Notes under the pieces: generated by a model | What the model was told of the DNA's origin: nothing | What the model saw: the letters and a program-made list of their open reading frames with translations, nothing else | The model's database searches: none | Shown here: in pieces, positions 25,206 to 33,251 of the stretch | Layout: each line of letters opens with the position of its first letter | Numbering within the stretch: the first letter of the stretch is position 1 | Assembly (NCBI GenBank): GCA_017446095.1 | Contig: JAFSRN010000003.1 | Span: 1-64,000 of the forward strand | From: Eubacterium sp. | Lineage (GTDB): Bacteria; Bacillota; Clostridia; Oscillospirales; Acutalibacteraceae | Length of the DNA: 64,000 nucleotides | Direction of reading: 5' to 3' | Made by a program: the position numbers and the translations under genes

Positions 25206-25924
25206 TGGCAAAACCAACCTATAAGATTGAGGTGTTTGAAGGTCCGATGGACTTGCTTTTGCACCTTATCAGCAAGCATAAACTGAATATTAACGACATA
25301 CCGATTGTTGAGCTTGTTAACCAGTACCTTGACTACGTCCGCCAGATGGAGGAAGCTGATTTTGATATTGCAGGCGACTTCCTTGAAATGGCTGCAAGGC
25401 TTATCTACATCAAGACGGTATCGCTTCTGCCGCGCCACGAAGAGGCTGAAGAACTTAAGCGCGAGCTTACGGGCGAACTCATTGAGTACCGCGACTGCAA
25501 AATCATGGCGGAAAAACTGTCCCACCAGACGGACGGCTTCAACCGCTTTGTACGCCAGCCGCAGGGCGGAATGGTAAACTACGACTACGAGCGTTTTCAC
25601 GAGGGCGAGGAACTGCTTGAAGCGTATATAAACGTTGCCGGCAAGGCACAGCGCAGGCTTCCGCCGCCTATTGATTCCTTCAAGGTAATCGTGGCGCGCA
25701 AGTTCGTTAACGTTGCGTCAAAAGTCCGCACCGTTATGCGCAAGCTGTGGTCGGGCAAAAAGGTTGAGTTTATGACCTTGTTCGACGGCGCACAGTCAAA
25801 GAGCGACCTTGTGGCTACATTCCTTGCAGTGCTTGAGCTTGCCAAAACAAAACGCATAACGATTGAGGGCAGTATGCAAAACCCGACAGTACAGATTGTA
25901 AACGAGGTAGAAGAAGTTGAATAA
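25205..25924 (+). CDS. scpA: segregation and condensation protein A
   Basis: Kleisin subunit bridging the SMC dimer in chromosome condensation. 239 aa. N-terminal kleisin motif FEGPMDLLLHLISKHKLNI, then YLDYVRQMEEADFDIAGDFLEMAARLIYIKT and the C-terminal winged helix (FLAVLELAKTKRITIEG). It overlaps scpB by 8 nt, which fits stoichiometric production of the two partners. Confidence 0.96.
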   Translation: MAKPTYKIEVFEGPMDLLLHLISKHKLNINDIPIVELVNQYLDYVRQMEEADFDIAGDFLEMAARLIYIKTVSLLPRHEEAEELKRELTGELIEYRDCKIMAEKLSHQTDGFNRFVRQPQGGMVNYDYERFHEGEELLEAYINVAGKAQRRLPPPIDSFKVIVARKFVNVASKVRTVMRKLWSGKKVEFMTLFDGAQSKSDLVATFLAVLELAKTKRITIEGSMQNPTVQIVNEVEEVE

Positions 25925-26543
25925 AACAGACGATTACATATCAAAATTGGAAGCAATGCTTTTTGCAGCAGGTGACCCTGTAGAGGTTGCAAAGCTTGCA
26001 GAAGTGCTTGAAATAGATGTAGAAACCGTGTCAAAAATGCTCGGCTATCTTTCGGCAATGTACGACGAGCGCGATTCCGGGCTTATGATAATCAAGGTGG
26101 ACAACAAGTACCAGCTCTGCACGCGCGAAAAGTATTCCGAAGAAGTCCGCAAACTGCTTGAAATCAAAAAGAACACGCCGCTTTCAAACGCAGCGTTTGA
26201 GGTTCTTGCGATTGTGGCTTACAATAAAACGGTAACAAGGGCGTTTATCGAGCAGGTGCGCGGCGTTGACTGTTCAGGTCCCGTGTCCTCACTCGTACAA
26301 AAAGGCTTGATTGAGGAAAAAGGCAGGCTTGATTTACCCGGCAGACCGCTTATTTACGGTACTACAGACAGATTTTTGCGCTGCTTCTCGCTCAACTCGC
26401 TTGAGGATTTGCCAGACCTGCCGCAGACCGAAGAGATAGAAAAAATATCAAAGGATTCTTCGCAGACTTCGCTGTTCGACACGCAGGACAGCGAGCAGAA
26501 AGAGCAGATTTTGCAAACTAACGATCAAGAAGAGGGGGATTAA
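25917..26543 (+). CDS. scpB: segregation and condensation protein B
   Basis: Partner of ScpA in the SMC complex; two winged-helix domains. 208 aa. Motifs: KLEAMLFAAGDPVEVAKLAEVL at the N-terminus, LSNAAFEVLAIVAYNKTVTRAFIEQVRGVD in the middle and LIEEKGRLDLPGRPLIYGTTDRFLRCF. TTG start at 25917 inside the end of scpA. The acidic, Ser/Gln-rich tail (about 165-208) is typical for variable ScpB ends. Directly abuts the next gene. Confidence 0.95.
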   Translation: MNKTDDYISKLEAMLFAAGDPVEVAKLAEVLEIDVETVSKMLGYLSAMYDERDSGLMIIKVDNKYQLCTREKYSEEVRKLLEIKKNTPLSNAAFEVLAIVAYNKTVTRAFIEQVRGVDCSGPVSSLVQKGLIEEKGRLDLPGRPLIYGTTDRFLRCFSLNSLEDLPDLPQTEEIEKISKDSSQTSLFDTQDSEQKEQILQTNDQEEGD

Positions 26544-27416
26544 ATGAAAGTTTTTCTTATAATACTTGCCGTTCTTGTCGTTTTGATTGCGATAATACTC
26601 TCGCTCTCTGCAGAGTTCGAGGTTGTGTTTGAGGACGGCTGGTCAACCAAAGTCCGAGTTCTATGGATTGAAAAGGATATTGAGCTGTCAAAACTTCTTA
26701 ACTTTATCCTGTTTCCCGAAAAGGCGGCGGAGGAAGCCGCCGAGGAAGTGACTGAAAAGGCAACAGAGGCGCCGGCTGAAGAGCATCAAAAAGCCGAATT
26801 AATCGAGGTTGTCGAGGAAGAGGACGGACCTACGGGTGTGTTTGTTGCGGAGAAAGCCGAAGCGGACGAAAAGGTAGAAATTCCGCCGCCCGACGAGGAA
26901 CGTCATCTCTCGGACGAGGAAATCAGGCAGATTGTGGCGCAGCTCAACGAGGAAGAGCAGGCTGAACAACCGGAAGAAGAGCCTGAACCTCAGGGCAAGC
27001 CCAACTTTATTGTGAAGATATGGCAGGACGAAGGCATTGTCGGAATCCTTGAATTTGCAACAAATTTGCTTGAAACTGCAAATTCTGCCGTAACAACTTT
27101 AATTAAAGGTTTGCATATTTACTCATTATATGTTAAAATGATAATCGGTGGGGGCGACGCAGCCGATATTGCTGAAAAATACGGCTCCCTCGCATCGCAT
27201 TACTACGTGCTTAAAGGCATGATACTCAATCAGATGAAGGTCGACCAGTGCGACGAATTAATCGAGCCGGACTTCATCGCACCGCGCAGCGAGTACGTTT
27301 TCCAGATTATTGCAGGACTTAACGTCGGCTTGCTGCTCAAGGTTGCGCTTCGCGCAGGCAGAGTATTTTTAGTTAACTTAATTAAAAATAAAAAATCTAA
27401 TAAGAAATATAAATAA
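26544..27416 (+). CDS. DUF2953 protein (YtfI-like)
   Basis: 290 aa. One N-terminal membrane helix (VFLIILAVLVVLIAIILSLSA), then a long Glu/Ala-rich acidic stretch (about 60-150) and a conserved C-terminal part (LLETANSAVTTLIKGLHIYSLYVKMIIGGGDAADIAEKYG) that marks DUF2953. In Bacillus the homologue YtfI pairs with YtfJ/GerW, the gene that follows here, and both belong to spore development. The acidic insert is longer than I expect for the family. Membrane-anchored; molecular function not established. Confidence 0.85.
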   Translation: MKVFLIILAVLVVLIAIILSLSAEFEVVFEDGWSTKVRVLWIEKDIELSKLLNFILFPEKAAEEAAEEVTEKATEAPAEEHQKAELIEVVEEEDGPTGVFVAEKAEADEKVEIPPPDEERHLSDEEIRQIVAQLNEEEQAEQPEEEPEPQGKPNFIVKIWQDEGIVGILEFATNLLETANSAVTTLIKGLHIYSLYVKMIIGGGDAADIAEKYGSLASHYYVLKGMILNQMKVDQCDELIEPDFIAPRSEYVFQIIAGLNVGLLLKVALRAGRVFLVNLIKNKKSNKKYK

Positions 27417-27438
27417 CATTGTATAAGGAGATATTGAG

Positions 27439-27837
27439 ATGAAAGAAACACCGGTAAACAAGATTATGGAAAGCACACTTGACAGAATGCGTGAAATGGT
27501 TGACACTTCAACCATCATCGGCGAACCTATGGTAACAGGCGACACTACGCTTATCCCTGTATCAAAGGTAACATACGGCTTTACTTCCGGCGGCACAGAC
27601 CTTCCGTCAAAGCAGAATAAGGAACTGTTCGGCGGCGCAGGCGGCGGCGGTATTTCCATCACACCCGTTGCTTTTATCGTTATTCAGGGCGGCAAGTGCA
27701 GAATGATGCAGATTAACAACTACACTTCATCTGCAGACCGTGCAATCGCTATGATTCCTGAACTTCTTGACAAGCTTACCGAACTCCTTGAAGCAAAGAA
27801 CAGCAACGAGGACGCGGCTGAAGAAACTGCAGAATAA
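27439..27837 (+). CDS. GerW/YtfJ-family sporulation protein
   Basis: 132 aa, full length. Motifs: VNKIMESTLDRMREMVDTSTIIGEPM at the N-terminus, TTLIPVSKVTYGFTSGGTDLP, a glycine-rich GGAGGGGISITPVAFIVI and the acidic tail. In Bacillus the orthologue is needed for spore germination with certain nutrients. Found with the DUF2953 gene 22 bp upstream as usual, so the organism is probably a spore former or descends from one. Confidence 0.92.
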   Translation: MKETPVNKIMESTLDRMREMVDTSTIIGEPMVTGDTTLIPVSKVTYGFTSGGTDLPSKQNKELFGGAGGGGISITPVAFIVIQGGKCRMMQINNYTSSADRAIAMIPELLDKLTELLEAKNSNEDAAEETAE

Positions 27838-27876
27838 CCACCATAATCACCTGCATAGTATTAGCAGGTGATTATT

Positions 27877-28914
27877 TTGTTAAAAAGGTTTTGTATTGCG
27901 CTTTGCGTTATTCTGATGCTACCGTACTGCAGCGCTTTTGCAATGAGCAGTATCAGCGCCGCTTCTGCGGCTGTAACTGATGCATACACGGGCAAGGTGT
28001 TGTACTCTCAAAACAGCAACGTTATGCGCCCGATTGCGTCCACCACCAAGCTTATGACCTGCCTTCTTGCGTGCGAAAGCGGCAAACTCGGCGATATTGT
28101 TACCGTTACCGATGATATGCTCTACGGCACGGAAGGCTCGCTTATTTACCTTAAGGCAGGGGACAGGATTACGCTTCTCGACCTTGTTAAGGGCGCAATG
28201 CTCGCATCGGGTAACGACGCGGCAAATGCGATTGCATTTTACCTCGGCGGAAGTCTTACCGCGTTTGTTAATGCGATGAATCGCCGCGCCGAGCAGATTG
28301 GTATGAAGAATACGCATTTTGTCACGCCGTCGGGGCTTGACAGTGGCAACCACAAGTCAACGGCTTACGATATGGCGCTGCTTGCAGGCGAGGTCGTCAA
28401 AAACTCCCGGCTTATGCAGATTGCCTCGATGACCGCGGCGGAAATCACAGTCGGCGGAAGGTTGCTGACGGTGTATAACCACAACAAGCTTCTGACTTAC
28501 GACAAGAACTTTGTCGGGCTGAAAACGGGCTATACCAAAAAGGCAGGCAGGTGCCTTGTCAGCGCATACAGGTACGGCGGCAGCATTATTGTTACCGTAA
28601 CGCTTGCCGCGCCCAACGACTGGGACGACCACAAAAAGCTTGTATTGCAGGCGAAAAAGTGTTATAAAAATATACGTAAACGGCAAACGGTCGCCATTAA
28701 TACGGTGGGTGCTAATAAAAGCACCGTTGACGCACAGTATGAATTTGAGTGCAAAACCGCAGGCGACGTCTATGTGCGCGAATACTATTATCCCTTTGTC
28801 TATGCCCCTGTTACAAAAGGGCAGGTTCTCGGCAGGGCGGATATCTACATAGCGAACAAAATTATTAAATCTACTGAAATTGAAGCAGCAGAAGGTATAA
28901 ACTATGGCAAATAA
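27877..28914 (+). CDS. D-alanyl-D-alanine carboxypeptidase (DacF-like PBP)
   Basis: Serine peptidase S11 trimming peptidoglycan stem peptides outside the membrane. About 345 aa with a signal peptide (LKRFCIALCVILMLPYCSAFA). All three active-site motifs are present: ASTTKLMT (SxxK), SGNDAAN (SxN) and LKTGYTKKAGRC (KTG). The TTG at 27877 sits 6-7 nt after AGGTG and is preferred to the GTG inside that box (27868). The end overlaps rluB by 11 nt. The scp-spore gene-dacF-rlu order recalls the scpAB-dacB-rluB region of Bacillus. Confidence 0.93.
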   Translation: MLKRFCIALCVILMLPYCSAFAMSSISAASAAVTDAYTGKVLYSQNSNVMRPIASTTKLMTCLLACESGKLGDIVTVTDDMLYGTEGSLIYLKAGDRITLLDLVKGAMLASGNDAANAIAFYLGGSLTAFVNAMNRRAEQIGMKNTHFVTPSGLDSGNHKSTAYDMALLAGEVVKNSRLMQIASMTAAEITVGGRLLTVYNHNKLLTYDKNFVGLKTGYTKKAGRCLVSAYRYGGSIIVTVTLAAPNDWDDHKKLVLQAKKCYKNIRKRQTVAINTVGANKSTVDAQYEFECKTAGDVYVREYYYPFVYAPVTKGQVLGRADIYIANKIIKSTEIEAAEGINYGK

Positions 28915-29650
28915 TGAAATAAGACTGCAAAAATTTATGGCAGAGCAGGGCGTTGCCTCGCGCAGAAAGAGCGAAGAGCTGATTAAAGCAGGCAAGGTTA
29001 AGGTTAACGGTCACGTTGCCGAAATCGGGCAGAAAATCAATCCGCGCAAGGATTTGGTAACTGTCGGCAAGCAAAAGATTACGCGCGTTAAAAAGCGCAC
29101 AATGGTGTATATTATGCTTCATAAGCCGCGCGGATACGTAACCACTGTGTCTGACGAGCACGGCAGAAAAACCGTTATGGATCTGGTAAGCGATATTGAC
29201 GAGCGTATCTATCCCGTAGGCAGGCTTGACAAGGACAGCGAAGGTCTGCTTATTCTCACCAACGACGGCTCATTTACAAATGCAATGACGCATCCATCGC
29301 ACAACTACGCAAAGGTTTACCGTGTTACCGTGCGTCCGTCCGTGAGCGACGAAGCGCTTTATAATATGAAAAACGGCGTTGTTATCGACGGCAAAAAAAC
29401 TGCGCCGTGCGAAATTACAGTGCTTGAAACGCAGGAAAACAGGGTAGTGCTTGAGTTCGTCCTCCACGAGGGCAGAAACCGCGAAATCCGCAAGCTTTGC
29501 GAAAGTCAGGGCTTGGAGGTAGCGCGCCTCAAGCGCACTTCTATCGGCTCGCTCAAACTCGGTATGCTGCCGCAGGGCAAGTACCGCGAGCTGTCAGAGC
29601 AGGAAGTCAAAAAGCTTCTGCGCTCAGCAGGGCATACAGAGGTGAAATAG
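28904..29650 (+). CDS. rluB: 23S rRNA pseudouridine synthase, RluB/RsuA family
   Basis: 248 aa. N-terminal S4 RNA-binding domain (RLQKFMAEQGVASRRKSEELIKAGKVKVNG) followed by the RsuA-type catalytic domain with PVGRLDKDSEGLLILTNDG, where the Asp is the nucleophile, and EGRNREIRKLCES. Isomerises a uridine in 23S rRNA helix 90 region if truly RluB; RluE/RsuA relatives cannot be fully excluded. Overlaps the carboxypeptidase gene and is the last gene of the run that begins with DUF1385. Confidence 0.92.
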   Translation: MANNEIRLQKFMAEQGVASRRKSEELIKAGKVKVNGHVAEIGQKINPRKDLVTVGKQKITRVKKRTMVYIMLHKPRGYVTTVSDEHGRKTVMDLVSDIDERIYPVGRLDKDSEGLLILTNDGSFTNAMTHPSHNYAKVYRVTVRPSVSDEALYNMKNGVVIDGKKTAPCEITVLETQENRVVLEFVLHEGRNREIRKLCESQGLEVARLKRTSIGSLKLGMLPQGKYRELSEQEVKKLLRSAGHTEVK

Positions 29651-29705
29651 GGGAGGAACAAGAAGTACTTTTCCGCAGAACTACGCACAGTCACCGACGA
29701 AATTA

Positions 29706-29785
29706 AGTACATATGGGAATAATCACGGGCGGGTTGGGAAACCCGCCCCTACTTCTGTCCACTGTTCACTGTCCACTGTTCACCA
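29706..29785 (+). repeat. palindrome plus heptamer tandem repeats
   Basis: GGGCGGGTTGGGAAACCCGCCC is an intergenic palindrome (29728-29749), and next to it the 7-mers CTGTCCA and CTGTTCA alternate four times (about 29756-29783). This fills most of the 245 bp between rluB and the next operon. Confidence 0.6.
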
Positions 29786-29813
29786 ATTAATTTAAAATAA
29801 ATCAAATTACTTA

Positions 29814-29842
29814 TTGATATTGACAGCAATAATTGTTATAAT
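29814..29842 (+). promoter_or_regulatory. sigma-A promoter of the carboxyltransferase operon
   Basis: TTGATA, 17 bp, TATAAT, 53 bp before the gene at 29896. Confidence 0.75.
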
Positions 29843-29895
29843 CTAAATTAGGTAAATTTGAGAATTTGCTTATTTCCCATAAAGGAGGATAACAA

Positions 29896-31203
29896 ATGAG
29901 CAATAAATCAAAAGCATTTGAAAGGTTTACCGCTCTGTTTGACGGCGGCACATTTACCGAAATTGACCCCTTTGCAAAATCTGCCGAGGGCGAAATTGAG
30001 GTTGTCGCAGGATTCGGTCTTGTAGGCGGTGCGTATGCATATGCTTTTTCGCAGGATAAAGAAGTGTGCGGCGGCGCTGTTACCGTTGCACAGTGCGCTA
30101 AAATCAAAAAGGTTTACGACCTTGCGCAAAAAACCGGCTATCCCATTATCGGCGTGTACGATTCAAACGGCGTAAAGCTCACCGAGGGCTTTGAGGTTAT
30201 GTCCGCGTACGGCGAAATCGTTAAGGCTTCCGCCCGCGTTTCGGGCGTAGTTCCGCAGATTTCCGTAATCGCAGGCGCGTGTGTTGGAACATCGGCGCTT
30301 ATGGCGAACCTCGGCGACGTTATTATCGCGGTTAAGGACGCAGATTTTTACGTTACCGCACCGAGCGAGGTTGCGGTTGACTGCAGTGCTAAAGGCGGCG
30401 TGGTTGATATTGTTGCAGATGATTTTGAAAGCGCGGCAGGCAGCGTTAAGTCGCTTGTTGCGATGTTCCCGTCAAATAACCTTGACGTTTCGGGCTACTT
30501 CAATTTCAGCGAGCATGCAGCGGCAGTGGATGAAGGACTCGGCGCAAAAGCACTTGTTGAAGCGCTTGCAGACAGCGGCAGCGTGGTTGAACTCAAGGCA
30601 GAATACGGCAGCAATGTTGTTACTGCATTTGCTTCAATCGGCGGCGAAGCAGCAGGCGTAATCGCTTTTGACGGCGGCGCACTCTGCCCGTCGTGTGCTT
30701 ATAAGGCGGAGGCTATGGTTAAGCTTTGCGACGCGTTCAGCATCCCGATTATCACCATCGCTGACGCAGACGGTTTTGCAAAGGATTGCGAAGCGCAGAT
30801 GCTCACTGCAGCGACCAAACTCACCTCGGCTTACGCATCTGCAACCTGCCCGAAAATCAGCCTTATCACAAAGCAGGCTGTCGGCGGCGCCTACATCGTG
30901 CTTGCAGGCAAGGGCGCAAACGCAGACCTCACCTTTGCGTGGGACAACGCGGTTGCGTCACCGCTTGATACAGACAGCGCGGTTGCTTTCCTCTGGAATG
31001 ACCGCCTTGCAGACGGCGAGGACAGGGAACTGCTTGAAAAAGAGTATGCCGCAACTATCGGCTCTGCTTACACAGCGGCGGCTTGCGGCGCGGTTGACGA
31101 CGTTTTCACCCCCGATATGACAAGGGCAAAACTCATCACAGCGCTCGAAATGCTTTCCGGCAAGAGGGAAACCACTTTACCAAGAAAACATTCTGTTAAA
31201 TAA
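29896..31203 (+). CDS. acyl-CoA carboxyltransferase subunit (MmdA/12S-like)
   Basis: 435 aa crotonase-fold carboxyltransferase, beginning behind AAAGGAGG. N-terminal half: GFGLVGGAYAYAFSQD, ISVIAGACVGTSALMANLGDV; C-terminal half: PIITIADADGFAKD, KISLITKQAVGGAYIVLAGKG. This is the domain pair that moves a carboxyl group between biotin and an acyl-CoA. It is shorter than typical MmdA (about 510 aa) and diverged, so the acyl-CoA (propionyl/methylmalonyl most likely) is uncertain. A biotin carrier follows in 8 bp and an oxaloacetate-type carboxyltransferase further on. Confidence 0.85.
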   Translation: MSNKSKAFERFTALFDGGTFTEIDPFAKSAEGEIEVVAGFGLVGGAYAYAFSQDKEVCGGAVTVAQCAKIKKVYDLAQKTGYPIIGVYDSNGVKLTEGFEVMSAYGEIVKASARVSGVVPQISVIAGACVGTSALMANLGDVIIAVKDADFYVTAPSEVAVDCSAKGGVVDIVADDFESAAGSVKSLVAMFPSNNLDVSGYFNFSEHAAAVDEGLGAKALVEALADSGSVVELKAEYGSNVVTAFASIGGEAAGVIAFDGGALCPSCAYKAEAMVKLCDAFSIPIITIADADGFAKDCEAQMLTAATKLTSAYASATCPKISLITKQAVGGAYIVLAGKGANADLTFAWDNAVASPLDTDSAVAFLWNDRLADGEDRELLEKEYAATIGSAYTAAACGAVDDVFTPDMTRAKLITALEMLSGKRETTLPRKHSVK

Positions 31204-31211
31204 AGGAGATT

Positions 31212-31604
31212 ATGGATATGAAAAACTATAAGATTACAGTAAACGGCACACCTTATAACGTAACAGTTGAAGAGGGTACTGGCGCAGCTCCTGCTCCCGC
31301 AGCAGCACCCGCACCTGTAGCAGCGGCACCGGCACCTGCAGCAGCACCGGCGGAAGCACCGGCACCGGCAGCATCTCAGGGCGCAGCAGGCGCAGTAAGC
31401 GTTGACGCACCAATGCCCGGCAACATCATCGACGTTAAAGTTGTAGCAGGCACAGCAGTTAAGAGCGGCGACGTGCTTATCATCCTTGAAGCAATGAAGA
31501 TGGAAAATGATATCGTTGCACCGCAGGACGGCACCATCGCAACAATCAACGTTACTAAGGGCGACACAGTTGACGCAGGTCAGACGCTTATTACTATGAA
31601 CTAA
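31212..31604 (+). CDS. biotin carrier protein (1.3S/gamma-type)
   Basis: Up to 130 aa. N-terminal strand (YKITVNGTPYNVTVEEG), a long Ala/Pro hinge (about 28-58) and a C-terminal biotinyl domain with the biotinylated lysine in LEAMKMENDI. It carries carboxybiotin between the two carboxyltransferases encoded on either side. The ATG at 31218 has the better distance to AGGAG than the one at 31212; the difference is two residues. Size and hinge match the biotin carrier of transcarboxylase or sodium-pumping decarboxylases. Confidence 0.93.
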   Translation: MDMKNYKITVNGTPYNVTVEEGTGAAPAPAAAPAPVAAAPAPAAAPAEAPAPAASQGAAGAVSVDAPMPGNIIDVKVVAGTAVKSGDVLIILEAMKMENDIVAPQDGTIATINVTKGDTVDAGQTLITMN

Positions 31605-31608
31605 TTTT

Positions 31609-31730
31609 GGCTTTAAGATTTAAGATTTAAGTTTTAAGCTTAACGGTGGGCTCTGCCCACACCCGATATAATATGGGTACGGGCGAAGCCCGTCATAAAG
31701 CTTAACACTTAACACTTAATACTTAAAACC
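31609..31730 (+). repeat. palindromic element with TTAAGNN heptads
   Basis: The left arm (31609-31641) is built of TTAAGNN units. The right arm (31697-31730) is its imperfect reverse complement. In between lie two perfect hairpins, GTGGGC/GCCCAC and ACGGGC/GCCCGT. It looks like a non-coding MITE-like or cruciform repeat inserted between the biotin carrier and the next gene. Confidence 0.65.
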
Positions 31731-31747
31731 TTTACAGAGGTAAAATT

Positions 31748-33145
31748 ATGTCTAAAATTGGAATTACCGAAACCATTCTGCGTGACGCGCATCAGTCGCT
31801 CATCGCAACAAGAATGAGGACGGACGAATTTGTTGATATTCTCGACAAGCTTGACAAGGTCGGCTTCCGCTCGCTTGAGTGCTGGGGCGGCGCAACATTC
31901 GATTCCTGCCTTCGTTTTCTTGACGAGGACCCATGGGAAAGACTGCGCCTTATCCGCGAAAAATGCCCTAACACCAAGCTGCAGATGCTTTTCCGCGGTC
32001 AGAATATGCTCGGCTACCGCCACTATTCGGACGAGGTTGTTGACTATTTTGTTAAAAAGAGTATCGACAACGGCATTGATATTTTAAGAATTTTCGACGC
32101 GCTCAACGACGTGCGCAACCTGCAGACGGCTATCAACGCCGCTAATAAGTACGGCGGTCACGTTCAGGCTGCGATTTCTTATACAACAGGTCCTGTGTTC
32201 GATATCGAGTACTACTGCAACTATGCAAAGCAGCTCGAAGAGGCAGGCGCAGCGTCTATCTGCATTAAGGATATGGCAGGTCTGCTCACACCGTACGGCA
32301 CATACGACCTTGTTAAAGCGCTTAAGGAAACGGTTGACATCCCGATTCAGCTTCACTCTCACTACACCTCGGGGCTCGCTTCTATGGTGCATATGAAGGG
32401 TATCGAAGCAGGCGTTGATATTATCGACACCGCTATGTCACCGCTTGCAATGGGCACATCTCACCCTGCAACGGAATCTATGGTTGCAGCGCTTCAGGGC
32501 ACAGAGTACGACACAGGTCTTGACCTCAAAGCACTTACGGAAATCCGCGACTTCTTTATGCCGCTTCGCCAGAAGTATCTCGACGAAGGACTCCTTGACC
32601 CGAAGATGCTCGGCGTAGACGCAAATACGCTGCTTTATCAGGTACCCGGCGGTATGCTCTCCAACCTCAACAGCCAGCTTAAGCAGGCAGGCAAAGAGGA
32701 TAAGCTTGAGGACGTACTTGCAGAGGTTCCGCGCGTGCGCGAGGACTCAGGTTATCCACCGCTTGTAACTCCGACTTCGCAGATTGTAGGCACACAGGCT
32801 GTGTTCAATATCATTATGGGCGAACGCTACAAGATGGTAACCAAAGAATTCAAGGATATGGTTGCAGGCAAGTACGGCAAAACGCCTTGCGATATTGACC
32901 CTGACTTCCGCAAAAAGATTGTCGGCGACGACGATATCATCGATTGCCGCCCTGCAGACCTGCTTAACGATACTATTGAGCAGTTCCGCGGCGAGATTGC
33001 AGAGTTCTGCGAAAGTGATGAGGATGTTCTCTCCTACGCACAGTTCGGTGCGGTTGCGGTCAAGTTCTTTGAAAAACGTCGCGATAAGAAGTACGGCCTT
33101 GACTCAAAGCATGACGATATAGAAAATAAGGTTCATCCCGTATAA
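31748..33145 (+). CDS. oxaloacetate decarboxylase alpha-type carboxyltransferase (5S-like)
   Basis: 465 aa TIM-barrel carboxyltransferase. ETILRDAHQSLIATRM holds the first metal-binding Asp, CWGGATFD and ERLRLIREKCPNTKLQMLFRGQN follow, IKDMAGLLTP includes the carboxyl-accepting lysine region, and HSHYTSG provides metal-binding histidines. The C-terminal biotin domain of classical OadA is absent, supplied instead by the separate carrier gene. It exchanges CO2 between oxaloacetate and pyruvate through biotin. No membrane beta subunit (OadB/MmdB) is in the window. Confidence 0.92.
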   Translation: MSKIGITETILRDAHQSLIATRMRTDEFVDILDKLDKVGFRSLECWGGATFDSCLRFLDEDPWERLRLIREKCPNTKLQMLFRGQNMLGYRHYSDEVVDYFVKKSIDNGIDILRIFDALNDVRNLQTAINAANKYGGHVQAAISYTTGPVFDIEYYCNYAKQLEEAGAASICIKDMAGLLTPYGTYDLVKALKETVDIPIQLHSHYTSGLASMVHMKGIEAGVDIIDTAMSPLAMGTSHPATESMVAALQGTEYDTGLDLKALTEIRDFFMPLRQKYLDEGLLDPKMLGVDANTLLYQVPGGMLSNLNSQLKQAGKEDKLEDVLAEVPRVREDSGYPPLVTPTSQIVGTQAVFNIIMGERYKMVTKEFKDMVAGKYGKTPCDIDPDFRKKIVGDDDIIDCRPADLLNDTIEQFRGEIAEFCESDEDVLSYAQFGAVAVKFFEKRRDKKYGLDSKHDDIENKVHPV

Positions 33146-33153
33146 ATTGATAA

Positions 33154-33230
33154 TGTAGGGGCTGGCGTCCCCGACAGCCCGAACAACTTTGACGTTGCAA
33201 CTCGGGACGTCGAGGACGCTGTCCCCTACA
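33154..33230 (+). repeat. imperfect inverted repeat, TGTAGGGG type
   Basis: Arms begin and end with TGTAGGGG and CCCCTACA and pair imperfectly over about 30 bp (CGTCC...GGACG inside). A member of the dispersed GTAGGGG-type intergenic palindromes also seen at 16386 and 29728. Confidence 0.6.
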
Positions 33231-33251
33231 AGTTATATAATCGGTGATAAT

